From a bacterium (GTDB lineage Bacteria; Verrucomicrobiota; Verrucomicrobiia; Limisphaerales; UBA11358): a stretch of DNA of 61,113 bases. Positions 34,028 to 43,316 of this stretch are shown here, in pieces. A program made the position numbers and the translations under genes. The notes beneath the pieces are model-generated. The model was not told the DNA's origin. It was given only the letters and a program-made list of their open reading frames with translations, and did no database searches. How positions within the stretch are numbered: the first letter of the stretch is position 1; each line of letters opens with the position of its first letter. Location: NCBI GenBank assembly GCA_021813325.1, contig JAKALA010000003.1:1-61113 (forward strand), read 5' to 3'.

Positions 34028-37000
34028 AAAGAAACCTTCTCTTAATCCTGTTTTGCGGGGCCATCGGCGCCGGCATGTTGGTGGCGAAAGCCCAGTCGCT
34101 GGAAGCGGGCTGGGACAATCCGCCGAACGAAGCCCGCTTGCGCGCGTATTGGTGGTGGCTCAATGGCAACGTCACCAAGCAGTCGATCACCCGCGATCTT
34201 GAACAAATGCACGCCAAAGGTTTTGGCGGGGCCTTGTTGTGCGACGCCAATGGCGCGGCGCAGGACGGCAACGCCCCGGTGCCGCACGGGCCAACATTTT
34301 TCACCGCGGAATGGCGGGAGCTTTACAAGCACACGCTGCGCGAGGCGGATCGGTTGGGCATGGTCATCGGATTAAACATCCAAAGCGGGTGGAATTTGGG
34401 CGGACCCATGGTGACCAAAGAAGATGCCGCCAAGAAGTATGTGTGGAGCGAGACGCAAATTGTCGGCGGGTCGCATCTGGAGATCAAGTTGCTGGAACCA
34501 CCGGGCCGGGATGATTTTTACCACGACGAAGTCGTTTTGGCTTATCGCTTGAAAACAATTTTGAAAAACGGGGTCACCCTTACCGCCAGTTCCAGCCAGC
34601 CCGGACATCCAGCGCGGGATGCTTACGATGGTCATGCTGACACATTTTGGGTTTCCAGCGGCACGCACCCCGGCCAGGGTCCGTCCCGCCAACATCCCGA
34701 ATGGCTGCAACTCAACTTCAATGAGCCGGCCATGGTTTCGCAGTTGAATATTCAAGGCCGGCAAGGTTACGGGCCACGCGAATGTGAACTGCAAATCAGC
34801 ACTGATGGCAAACGCTTCCGGACGGTGAAGTCGTTTACGCTGCCGGATGGCGACATGACGAACATTGTCTTTGCCCCGGCGAACGCGAGTGCCCTGCGCA
34901 TTTTATTTTTGAGCGCTTTGGATCCGAATTATCCCCGTTCGCCGCGTAACGTGCAGGTGGCGGAATTGCAGTTACCGGAACTGGCCGGCAAATTGGCGAC
35001 GAACCATCCACACTTACAAAACTGGAAGCAAAAGGCGTTGCAGGAATCGCTCCAGCCGTTTTCCGCGCCGGATTCCTCCCCCCTGTTTGCGGAACTGCCG
35101 GCGACGCCTGGTGAAGAAGATGCCGACACCAGCGGAGTGGTTGACCTCAGCAAAAATCTGCTGCCGGATGGCACCTTGAGCTGGGACGCGCCCGCCGGCG
35201 CATGGCAGGTTCTACGGTTCGGTTACACGATTGGCGACCATGCGTATGTTTCGACCTGTAGCGACGGCTGGCAGGGATATGCCATCGACGTTTACAGCGC
35301 CAAGGCGTTTCAAGATTACTGGGATCAAATTGTGGAACCGCTCATCGCCGATGCCGGCCCGCTGGCGGGAAAAACGTTGAAATATCTGCATACGGACAGT
35401 TGGGAAGTCGAGTTGGCCAACTGGACGCCCAAGCTGCGCGCGGAATTCCTCAAACGTCACGGTTACGACATGACGCCGTGGATGCCGGTGCTGGCCGGCC
35501 GCATAGTGAACAGCCGCGAGGCGAGCGACCGTTTCCTATTTGATTACCGCAAAACGCTCGGTGATCTGGCGATTGACGATCACTATCGGCTGTTTCGCGA
35601 CAACGCCCACAAGCATGGTTTGTTGATTCATCCCGAGTCCGGAGGTCCCCATGCGGTGCCCATTGACGCCCAGCGTTGTCTCGGCTGGGACGACGCCCCG
35701 ATGAGCGAATTTTGGGCGTGGTCCTGGACGCATCGCATCGGTGATCCGAACCGCTTTTTTGTAAAGCAACCCGCCAGCGCCGCGCATACTTACGGGCACA
35801 AGCTGGTGCTCGCCGAGGGCTTCACCACGATTGGACCGCACTGGCAGTCGAGAATCTGGAACAACCTCAAGCCCAGTTTTGACAAGGCGTTGTGCGAAGG
35901 TTTGAACCAGTTGGTGTGGCACGCCTTTGTCTGCTCGCCGGAAAGCGCGGGCATGCCCGGCCAGCAATACTTTGCCGGCACGCATTTGAATCCAAATGTG
36001 ACTTGGTGGAACATGTCCGCGCCGTTCTTCAGCTATATCAACCGCTGCCAGTGGATGCTGCAACAAGGCCATTTCGCCGCCGACGTGCTGTATTACTATG
36101 GCGATCATGTGCCCAATTTCGCGCAGCTCAAGGCTTCTGATCCGGCGCGCATTTTGCCGGGTTACGACTATGACGTGATTTCGGCGGAAGCGTTGATTGA
36201 GCGCGCAAGCGTCAAGGACGGCCGGATTGTTTTGCCGGACGGCATGAATTATCGCCTGCTGGTGCTGCCGGATCGCACGGAAATTTCGCTGTCGGTGTTG
36301 AAGAAAATCAAGACGCTCGTTGCGGCCGGGGCCACGGTCATCGGCCCCCAACCGGTGCGCGGTGAAACGCTCGGCAACCAGGCCTCCACGGATGCCGAAG
36401 TCATAAAACTGGCGGATGAACTGTGGGGCGGCAAGGTGAGCTCCGGCCGCGTCATCGCGAATAAGCCCGCGCGCGAAGTGCTGCGGGCGGACGGCGTGAA
36501 ACCCGATTGTGAATTTCAAACCACCGGCGGTGATTTTGATTACCTCCACCGCACGGATGGCAACACGGAAATTTATTTTGTGATGAACCGTTCCACCAAT
36601 GCCGTAGCCGTAAATTGCGCCTTTCGCGTGAGCGGGCAGGCGCCGGAGCTGTGGAATCCGGTCACGGGCCGGCATCAGTTTGCCGGGGCCTATCATGAAG
36701 CGAACGGCCGCACCGTGGTGCCGCTCGCATTCACGCCGTGCGGTTCATGGTTCGTGGTTTTCCGCGAACCGGCTTCGGGTCATCCGGGCACGGCCCGCGC
36801 CAACGAAGCAGCCATGAAACCGTTCGCGACCCTCTCAGGTCCGTGGACGGTGCATTTCGATCCGAAGTGGGGCGGCCCGGAAACCGCGCAATTCGACACG
36901 CTGGTGAGCTGGACCGTTCGCCCGGAGCCGGGAATCAAGTTCTACTCGGGCACGGCGACCTATGAGAAGACGTTTGACCTGCCAGCTTCGGCGATCAGCC

Positions 37001-37314
37001 ATCCGCAATCGCCCATTTACCTGGATTTGGGCGACGTGCGCGAACTGGCGGAGGTGAAGGTGAATGGCAAATCCTGCGGCATTGTCTGGTGCCCGCCCTG
37101 GCGATTGGATGTGACGGACGCTGTGATTCCGGGCGAAAACAAACTGCAAATTGATGTCGTGAATTTCTGGCCCAATCGCATCATCGGCGACGCCAGCCTG
37201 CCCGCGGCTCAACGCTTCACCCGCACCAACATTCGCAAACTGACGGCGCAAACTCCATTGGAGCCATCCGGACTTTTCGGGCCGGTGCAACTTATGCAAA
37301 ACGCCGCTCCGTAA
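34024..37314 (+). CDS. GH106 alpha-L-rhamnosidase with inserted discoidin domain
   Basis: 1096 residues, translationally coupled to the GH128 gene. Signal peptide ending VAKAQS, then the GH106 opening WDNPPNEARLRAYWWWLNG and VTKQSITRDLEQMHAKGFGG. A discoidin-like F5/8 domain (about 186-319, DTFWVSSGTHPGQGP, HPEWLQLNF) is inserted. The catalytic barrel continues with YLHTDSWEVELANWTPKL, APMSEFWAW and ETWQ-type segments, and the C-terminus has GH2-like sugar-binding folds (FYSGTATYEKTF, LDLGDVRELAEVKVNG, WPNRIIGDASLP). It should release terminal alpha-linked rhamnose outside the cytoplasm. Confidence 0.88.
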   Translation: MKRNLLLILFCGAIGAGMLVAKAQSLEAGWDNPPNEARLRAYWWWLNGNVTKQSITRDLEQMHAKGFGGALLCDANGAAQDGNAPVPHGPTFFTAEWRELYKHTLREADRLGMVIGLNIQSGWNLGGPMVTKEDAAKKYVWSETQIVGGSHLEIKLLEPPGRDDFYHDEVVLAYRLKTILKNGVTLTASSSQPGHPARDAYDGHADTFWVSSGTHPGQGPSRQHPEWLQLNFNEPAMVSQLNIQGRQGYGPRECELQISTDGKRFRTVKSFTLPDGDMTNIVFAPANASALRILFLSALDPNYPRSPRNVQVAELQLPELAGKLATNHPHLQNWKQKALQESLQPFSAPDSSPLFAELPATPGEEDADTSGVVDLSKNLLPDGTLSWDAPAGAWQVLRFGYTIGDHAYVSTCSDGWQGYAIDVYSAKAFQDYWDQIVEPLIADAGPLAGKTLKYLHTDSWEVELANWTPKLRAEFLKRHGYDMTPWMPVLAGRIVNSREASDRFLFDYRKTLGDLAIDDHYRLFRDNAHKHGLLIHPESGGPHAVPIDAQRCLGWDDAPMSEFWAWSWTHRIGDPNRFFVKQPASAAHTYGHKLVLAEGFTTIGPHWQSRIWNNLKPSFDKALCEGLNQLVWHAFVCSPESAGMPGQQYFAGTHLNPNVTWWNMSAPFFSYINRCQWMLQQGHFAADVLYYYGDHVPNFAQLKASDPARILPGYDYDVISAEALIERASVKDGRIVLPDGMNYRLLVLPDRTEISLSVLKKIKTLVAAGATVIGPQPVRGETLGNQASTDAEVIKLADELWGGKVSSGRVIANKPAREVLRADGVKPDCEFQTTGGDFDYLHRTDGNTEIYFVMNRSTNAVAVNCAFRVSGQAPELWNPVTGRHQFAGAYHEANGRTVVPLAFTPCGSWFVVFREPASGHPGTARANEAAMKPFATLSGPWTVHFDPKWGGPETAQFDTLVSWTVRPEPGIKFYSGTATYEKTFDLPASAISHPQSPIYLDLGDVRELAEVKVNGKSCGIVWCPPWRLDVTDAVIPGENKLQIDVVNFWPNRIIGDASLPAAQRFTRTNIRKLTAQTPLEPSGLFGPVQLMQNAAP

Positions 37315-37354
37315 CGGCAAAAGGTGGACTTTGAAATTGCAAACGCTATTGTTC

Positions 37355-37371
37355 GGGGATGAAACATCCCC
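37355..37371. promoter_or_regulatory. Inverted repeat over the start codon of the second GH106 gene
   Basis: GGGGATG and CATCCCC form a perfect 7-bp stem with an AAA loop, and the ATG start codon lies in the left arm. In mRNA this hairpin would sequester the start. It may be a translational control element or chance in GC-rich DNA. Confidence 0.4.
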
Positions 37372-40300
37372 CCATCGTTTTATGGCTTGCTGTCCTTCTG
37401 GGTTTTTTCGCCACGGGCAAAGCTGATTCGCTGGAAACTGGATTTGCTCATCCGCCGGCAAATGGCCGTCCCTGGGTCTATTGGTTTTGGAACAATGCCA
37501 ACGTGACCAGCAATGGCATCACGGCGGATCTGGAGGCCATGCAGCGGGTGGGCGTGGGGGGTGTCCTGATTATGGATGTGCTGGAGCGCTTCGCGCCACC
37601 GCGCGGCACGGCGGAATTCATGAATCCCGAATGGCAGCACCTGTTTCAATTTTCCGTTCAAGAAGCCGCGCGCCTGGGGCTGGAAATCAATATGAACAAC
37701 GGCCCCGGCTGGACCGGCAGCAGCGGCCCGTGGATCACGCCGGCATTATCCATGCAGCGGCTGGTGTGGACGAATCTTACGCTGACCGGTCCGACCAATT
37801 TTTCAGCGGTGCTGCCGCGTCCCGATTTGAGCGGACGGCATCACGACTCGTTTGATTCGCAAATTAAGTTCGATGATTATTACGCCGACATTGGCGTGCT
37901 GGCCATTCCGGTGAAAACCAATGGCGAAGTTTCGATTGATGAAGTGGTAAACTTGACTGCGAAGCTTCAACCTGATGGGAAACTTTCCTGGTCGGTCCCG
38001 CCCGGCAAATGGGTGCTCCAACGGATCGGTCACACGCCGACGGGTTCATCGACGCGCCCGCCGGTTGCCGGCGGCAATGGCTTGGAATGCGACAAACTGA
38101 GCCGGGCCGCCTTGGATGCGCATTTTGCCGGCATGATGGGAAAACTCATCCAAACGGCGGGGCCGCTGGCGGGCAAATCGCTTGTGGCCACGCATATCGA
38201 CAGTTGGGAAGTGGGCACGCAAAACTGGACGCCGCTGTTGCGTTCTGAATTCAAGAAGCGACGCGGTTACGATCCGTTGCCCTGGCTGCCAAGCCTTACG
38301 GAGAGTGACTCTTCAAAGTTAAATTTTGATCCCGCGCAGGCGGCGCGTTTTCGCTGGGATTTTGATCAAACCATTGCTGAACTACTGGCTGAAAATTATT
38401 CCGGACACATGGCGGAACTGGCGCATCAGCACGGGATGCGCTATTCGGTGGAAGGCTACAACCTGCCGTTCGGCGACGAATTTACCTACACCGCCCGCGC
38501 CGATGAACCCATGTCGGAATTTTGGACCGCGACCGGCTACGGCCAAAATGAAACCTGGCAGAAGGCGCGGGAAATGGCGTCCGTGGCGCATGTTTACGGG
38601 CATGCCGTGGTGGGCGCCGAAGCGTTCACTTCCGGCGATCAAGAACTTTGGAAACTCACCCCCAGAGACATCAAAGCGCTCGGCGATTATGAATTTTCGC
38701 AGGGCATCAACCGTTTTGTCATTCATCGCTACGCGCATCAGCCATATTTGGATCGCGCCCCGGGCGCCACGATGGGACCGTGGGGATTGCATTACGAGCG
38801 AACCCAAACGTGGTGGGAAATGGCCGGCGCGTGGCATGCATATTTGGCCCGTTGCCAGTTCATGTTGCGCCAGGGAAAATTCGTGGCGGACCTGCTTTAT
38901 TTGCGTCCGCAACAGCCAAATCAAACCTACTTCACGCCGAATCCGCCCGTGCCCGCCGGCTATCGTTACGACGAAATCAGCGCCGAAGCCTTGCTCCGGC
39001 GGGTTTATGTCAAAAACCGCCGGTTGGGGTTGCCCGATGGCATGAGTTACCGCGTGCTGGTTTTGCCGGATGAAAAAACGATGACGCCGGAGCTGTTGGC
39101 CAAGATTCATGAACTTGTCCAATCCGGAGCCACAGTGATCGCCAATGCGGCGGCGCCTGCGGCTTCACCCAGCCGGCAACATTTTCCAGCCTGTGACCAA
39201 ACCGTGGCGCGGTTGGGGCGCGAGATTTGGGGAAAATGCGATGGCGCGAATATCACGGAACATCGGCTGGGCAAAGGCCGCTTGATTTGGGGGCAACCCG
39301 TGGACATGGTTTTAAAGAGGGACGGCATCCAGCCAGATTTCATTTCGGATGCAAAGTTAAACTGGATTCATCGGCATGCTGACGGTGCCGAAGTTTACTT
39401 TGTGGCCAATCCATCCGACGTGGCGGTTCAATCGCTTTGCGCGTTTCGCGTAAAAAATTTGCGCCCGGAAATATGGAATCCGGACAGCGGCAGGATTTCA
39501 AAACTGGCCGTTTACCAGCCCACTTCCGAAGGAATTACCATCCCGTTGCGCCTGGAACCGAGCGGTTCGGCCTTTATCGTCTTCCGAAAATCCGCGTCTG
39601 GTTGTGATCCGGTCGTAAAATTCCTTCGCAATGGACAACCGTTGCCGGCGCCATTGCCGCCCCCGGATACAATTACGATTCAAAGCGCCATTTACGGTGT
39701 GCCGGGTGATTTGAAGCGTTCTCGCGATGTGCGCAGCCAGGTCCAGACCATGGTTGACGCGGGGGAGACGATGTTTCAAGTGGCTGAACTCGCCAGGCAG
39801 GGCGACCCCGCTTATGGAATTGTGAAGACGTTGACCGTGGAATATTTGCTCGGCGATCAAAATCGGAAAGCGCAGGGACAAGATCCAGACACGGTCGCGT
39901 TGCGGCCAGTCACGTCGGCACCGGAATCCCCGGCTGAATTGGTCTGCGATGCCTTGGGCAAAAGTCGGCTGCTTGCGCGTGAGCCAGGACACTACGAATG
40001 GATCACCGCGTCGGGTAAAACCAACCGGGAAGATATTGAATCCGTGGCCGCGCCAGTTGAACTCGCCGGCCCGTGGCGGTTGAATTTTCCTCCGCACTGG
40101 GGCGCGCCGGCTAGCATCACGTTGACGAACTTGATGGATTGGATCAACTGCGCTGACGATGGCGTGAAACACTTTTCGGGAACGGCGACCTATGTCAAAA
40201 CCTTTGATCTGCCGGCGGAATCGCTCAAAGCCTTTGGCCAAAACGTTTGTCTGGATCTGGGCAGGGTCGAGGTTATGGCGCAGGTAAAACTAAACGGGCA

Positions 40301-40538
40301 AAATCTGGGCATCGCCTGGAAGCCGCCGTATCGTGTGGAGGTGGGTTCAGCTTTGCATGCAGGCCCGAATGTGCTGGAGGTGGAGGTGGCTAATTTGTGG
40401 CCGAATCGGATGATCGGCGATGCCGCTTTGCCGGTGGGGAAACGGTTCACGTGGAGTTCATTTGAGCCCTTCAATCCATCGACACCACTATTGTCATCGG
40501 GTTTGTTGGGGCCGGTGCAATTGGTGCCCGGAGAATAA
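37359..40538 (+). CDS. Second GH106 alpha-L-rhamnosidase
   Basis: 1059 residues with signal peptide MKHPPIVLWLAVLLGFFATGK. The GH106 start FAHPPANGRPWVYWFWNNA and ITADLEAMQRVGVGGVLIMD is followed directly by the barrel without the discoidin insertion seen in the neighbour. THIDSWEVGTQNWTPLL, DEPMSEFWTATGYGQNETW and EAFTSGDQELWKLTP are conserved-looking active-site segments. The C-terminus again has GH2-like domains (HFSGTATYVKTFDLP, CLDLGRVEVMAQVKLNG, WPNRMIGDAALP). The two paralogues differ enough to suggest different linkages. Confidence 0.88.
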   Translation: MKHPPIVLWLAVLLGFFATGKADSLETGFAHPPANGRPWVYWFWNNANVTSNGITADLEAMQRVGVGGVLIMDVLERFAPPRGTAEFMNPEWQHLFQFSVQEAARLGLEINMNNGPGWTGSSGPWITPALSMQRLVWTNLTLTGPTNFSAVLPRPDLSGRHHDSFDSQIKFDDYYADIGVLAIPVKTNGEVSIDEVVNLTAKLQPDGKLSWSVPPGKWVLQRIGHTPTGSSTRPPVAGGNGLECDKLSRAALDAHFAGMMGKLIQTAGPLAGKSLVATHIDSWEVGTQNWTPLLRSEFKKRRGYDPLPWLPSLTESDSSKLNFDPAQAARFRWDFDQTIAELLAENYSGHMAELAHQHGMRYSVEGYNLPFGDEFTYTARADEPMSEFWTATGYGQNETWQKAREMASVAHVYGHAVVGAEAFTSGDQELWKLTPRDIKALGDYEFSQGINRFVIHRYAHQPYLDRAPGATMGPWGLHYERTQTWWEMAGAWHAYLARCQFMLRQGKFVADLLYLRPQQPNQTYFTPNPPVPAGYRYDEISAEALLRRVYVKNRRLGLPDGMSYRVLVLPDEKTMTPELLAKIHELVQSGATVIANAAAPAASPSRQHFPACDQTVARLGREIWGKCDGANITEHRLGKGRLIWGQPVDMVLKRDGIQPDFISDAKLNWIHRHADGAEVYFVANPSDVAVQSLCAFRVKNLRPEIWNPDSGRISKLAVYQPTSEGITIPLRLEPSGSAFIVFRKSASGCDPVVKFLRNGQPLPAPLPPPDTITIQSAIYGVPGDLKRSRDVRSQVQTMVDAGETMFQVAELARQGDPAYGIVKTLTVEYLLGDQNRKAQGQDPDTVALRPVTSAPESPAELVCDALGKSRLLAREPGHYEWITASGKTNREDIESVAAPVELAGPWRLNFPPHWGAPASITLTNLMDWINCADDGVKHFSGTATYVKTFDLPAESLKAFGQNVCLDLGRVEVMAQVKLNGQNLGIAWKPPYRVEVGSALHAGPNVLEVEVANLWPNRMIGDAALPVGKRFTWSSFEPFNPSTPLLSSGLLGPVQLVPGE

Positions 40539-40553
40539 TCCTCGGCGTTCAGT

Positions 40554-41456
40554 TTACGCCCGCCCTAAGAGCGTTAAGACAATGCCGACAAGAATGCCCA
40601 ATACGGCGGGCAATTTCTTCCAGCCATTGGCTTCGCGAAAAAAATAAAGTCCGCCGGCGAAGGCGACCAGCGTGCTGGCGCGCCGCAGGCTCATCACGAT
40701 GGCAACCAGGGCATCCGGATGCTGCAGGGCACTGAAATAAAGGTAATCTGCCACGAGCAAGGCGAGCGCGATAAACGGAATGCTCCAGCGCCAGCTAAAT
40801 TCATTGCGTTTCCAGAGCCGCAATTTCCAGCCCAGCGCAAACGGGCCAAAGAATGCGAGCAGGTAAATCGAGAACCAGCATTGCACCGTCGGCACGGAAA
40901 AATGGAGCGAGCCAAGGAGATATTTGTCGTAGAGCGCACTGCATGCGCCAAAGACATTGCCCATGATGAGAAACCAGAACCAGCGGTTGCGATGAAAATG
41001 GATTCCTTCCTTGACGCCGACCAGGGAAAGCCCGACGAACGATGCAAGCGTGGTCAAAATGCCGATGGTTTCCAAAAGTGTCGGCCGTTCGCCCAAAAAA
41101 ATGATCGCGCCGAACAACGTCAGCAGCGGGCTGGTGGCGCGAATGGGCGCGCCCAAGGACAGCGGCAGATGTTTGAGCGCGTAGTAGGTGCCGATCCATG
41201 AAGCCGACACGATTCCGGATTTGAGCATCAACTGGAGATGTTGTTTGGCGGTAAGCGAATCGGTCACCAGGCCGGGTGGCAACAGACCAGGGCGAAGCGC
41301 ATCCACGGTGAGCAGGACCGTCCAAACCAGCGCGCCCGTCAGCGTGCTGAAAAACAGGACCGGCGTCACGGCATTGGCCCGCACCGCATATTTGGTGCAG
41401 AGGTCGTAAAGGCCGAGGAAAAACGCCGACAACAAAATGGCAACCACCCAGTTCAT
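40554..41456 (-). CDS. EamA-family (DMT) permease
   Basis: 300 residues from MNWVVAILLSAFFLGLYDLC with about ten transmembrane segments in two EamA halves (APIRATSPLLTLFGAIIFLG in the first, MSLRRASTLVAFAGGLYFF in the second). Drug/metabolite transporters of this kind move small metabolites; the substrate cannot be predicted. It converges with the GH106 gene. It is followed upstream by the radical SAM gene on the same strand, 68 bp apart. Confidence 0.85.
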   Translation of the reverse strand: MNWVVAILLSAFFLGLYDLCTKYAVRANAVTPVLFFSTLTGALVWTVLLTVDALRPGLLPPGLVTDSLTAKQHLQLMLKSGIVSASWIGTYYALKHLPLSLGAPIRATSPLLTLFGAIIFLGERPTLLETIGILTTLASFVGLSLVGVKEGIHFHRNRWFWFLIMGNVFGACSALYDKYLLGSLHFSVPTVQCWFSIYLLAFFGPFALGWKLRLWKRNEFSWRWSIPFIALALLVADYLYFSALQHPDALVAIVMSLRRASTLVAFAGGLYFFREANGWKKLPAVLGILVGIVLTLLGRA

Positions 41457-41524
41457 CAAAAGCTGATAGATTACACTTCTGGCGGGCGAAAGCGAACATT
41501 TCGGAATCCCAAAACCGAGGGTTT

Positions 41525-43048
41525 TCAGACGGCCAGATGGCGGGCCTGGCGTTTCGGCAGGGAACAATCACGCTCGCGGGCCACCTGCCATTGTTTCGGC
41601 GGCAGATATTCCTTGAGGAAATTGGGCGCGTCGCGACGGCCGGTTCGCTGGCAATCCAGCCAGAACGCATGGGCGACGGTTTTTGAATCAAGCCTTTGCT
41701 CCCGGGTCAGAAATTCAAACACCAGCTCCATCAGGCGCATCAACGCAATACTGTCCGTGCGCTTGAGACGCTCATACAGCCAGTCGTTGAGCTTCAAGAA
41801 GCTGGCAAAGGGCGATTGGTCTGGCCAGATGAGAGGCAGCACTTCCACAAAATTACCGCTGTTGCCGATCAAGTCCCAATACTTGGCAAACCGGCGCAGG
41901 CGTTGCAGGGTGGCGAAATCGATCAGCTTGTTTTGCAAAATCTCATATGGCGGATGCGCACTATAAGCCATCTGCCATTCCGCATCGTGGCGAATGATCG
42001 GGGTGCCGCGAAGCCGTTTGAGAATGCCAACCTGGATTTCCTGCGGACCGAGCGCAAGCAAACGGTCAAAGCCCGCGGCAAAGCTTTCGACGGTTTCACC
42101 CGGCAGCCCGACAATCAAATCGGCATGGATATGCACACGCGTTTCGTGCTTGAGAAAGTGCAAGTTATCAGCCATTCGATCGTAGTTTTGCCGCCGGCTG
42201 ATCAGCGAGCCAACTTCGGGATTGAAGGTTTGAATGCCGACTTCGAATTGAAGGGCGCCGGCGGGAAACCGGGCGATGATTTCGCGCAGTTCGGCGGGCA
42301 GGCGGTCGGGAATCATTTCAAAATGATAGAAATTTCCCGGCTGATGCCTTTCGAGAAAGAATTCCAAAATGGCTTTGCTGACCCCGATGTTGAGGTTGAA
42401 GGTGCGATCCACAAACTTGAATTGCTTCAAGCCGCGATCCAATAGCCGTTGCATGGCGCTGAGAAATGGCTCCAACGAAACTTGCCTGACCGGAATTGCG
42501 AGGGATGAAAGGCAAAATTCACAGGTAAACGGACAGCCGCGTGAGGCTTCGACATACACGATGCGATGCGCAATGTCGGCGTCGGTATAAAAGTCATACG
42601 GCAGGGCGAGCTGGGAGAAGTCCGGCAGTTCGGCCGGGATGATCTTGCCCGGCGGGACATTCTCCAGCAGCGCGCGACAAATTTCGGCAAATTTCAAATC
42701 GGCTTCGCCCGTGATCACATGATCGGCTAGGGCGACGACAGGCTGGGTTTCGGTTTCGTAGCTGACTTCCGGTCCGCCGAGGATGATTTTGATTTCTGGC
42801 CGCACCCGCTTGATGGTGGCGATCACTTCGGCGGTTTCCGTCACGTTCCAGATATAGACGCCGAAACCAATAATTTTGGAGTTCCTAGCCAGCAACGATT
42901 CGGCAATGTCCAGCGGACGCAGGTTGATATCAAACTCGGCAATGACGGCGCGGGGCTGCAAATCGCCCAGGTTGGCGAAGAGATAACGCAGGCCGAACGC
43001 GGCGTGGATGAATTTCGCGTTGAGCGTGGTGAGCACAATGTCCGGCAT
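41525..43048 (-). CDS. B12-binding radical SAM protein (DUF4080 type)
   Basis: 507 residues from [20 protein letters not shown]. The N-terminal cobalamin-binding Rossmann domain includes [18 protein letters not shown] and [10 protein letters not shown]. The radical SAM core has [13 protein letters not shown] (Cx3Cx2C, about residue 175), [11 protein letters not shown] and [12 protein letters not shown], and a DUF4080-like C-terminal region follows. The reaction is not known for this subgroup. The upstream in-frame extension to 43213 lacks homology, so the ATG at 43048 is used. Confidence 0.88.
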   Translation of the reverse strand: MPDIVLTTLNAKFIHAAFGLRYLFANLGDLQPRAVIAEFDINLRPLDIAESLLARNSKIIGFGVYIWNVTETAEVIATIKRVRPEIKIILGGPEVSYETETQPVVALADHVITGEADLKFAEICRALLENVPPGKIIPAELPDFSQLALPYDFYTDADIAHRIVYVEASRGCPFTCEFCLSSLAIPVRQVSLEPFLSAMQRLLDRGLKQFKFVDRTFNLNIGVSKAILEFFLERHQPGNFYHFEMIPDRLPAELREIIARFPAGALQFEVGIQTFNPEVGSLISRRQNYDRMADNLHFLKHETRVHIHADLIVGLPGETVESFAAGFDRLLALGPQEIQVGILKRLRGTPIIRHDAEWQMAYSAHPPYEILQNKLIDFATLQRLRRFAKYWDLIGNSGNFVEVLPLIWPDQSPFASFLKLNDWLYERLKRTDSIALMRLMELVFEFLTREQRLDSKTVAHAFWLDCQRTGRRDAPNFLKEYLPPKQWQVARERDCSLPKRQARHLAV

Positions 43049-43170
43049 GGCTTTTAGAATATCAGTTGGCCGATGCCGGCAAAGGCGAAATCCCCGCGGA
43101 CAGCGGCAAAGATTCTGTGTGACGCTTGGGGGGTGGCTTGGTCTAAACACCGATCCGAGATGAAATTCTT

Positions 43171-43199
43171 TTGACGCGTTTGGGCAAACACGATAAATC
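43171..43199 (+). promoter_or_regulatory. Sigma70-type promoter of the export operon
   Basis: TTGACG (43171-43176) and TAAATC (43194-43199) are separated by exactly 17 nt in the divergent gap between the radical SAM gene and the TolC-like gene, about 110 nt before the latter's start codon. Confidence 0.45.
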
Positions 43200-43316
43200 A
43201 ATGCGATCCACATTTCGTTTGCTCGACCGCAACTTGTCAGCGATGACGGAGTTTAAAACAGGCAAAGCAGCGCTGGCGTGGTTTCACCGGGGATTTTTTC
43301 CGCGGACAGTAAACGA

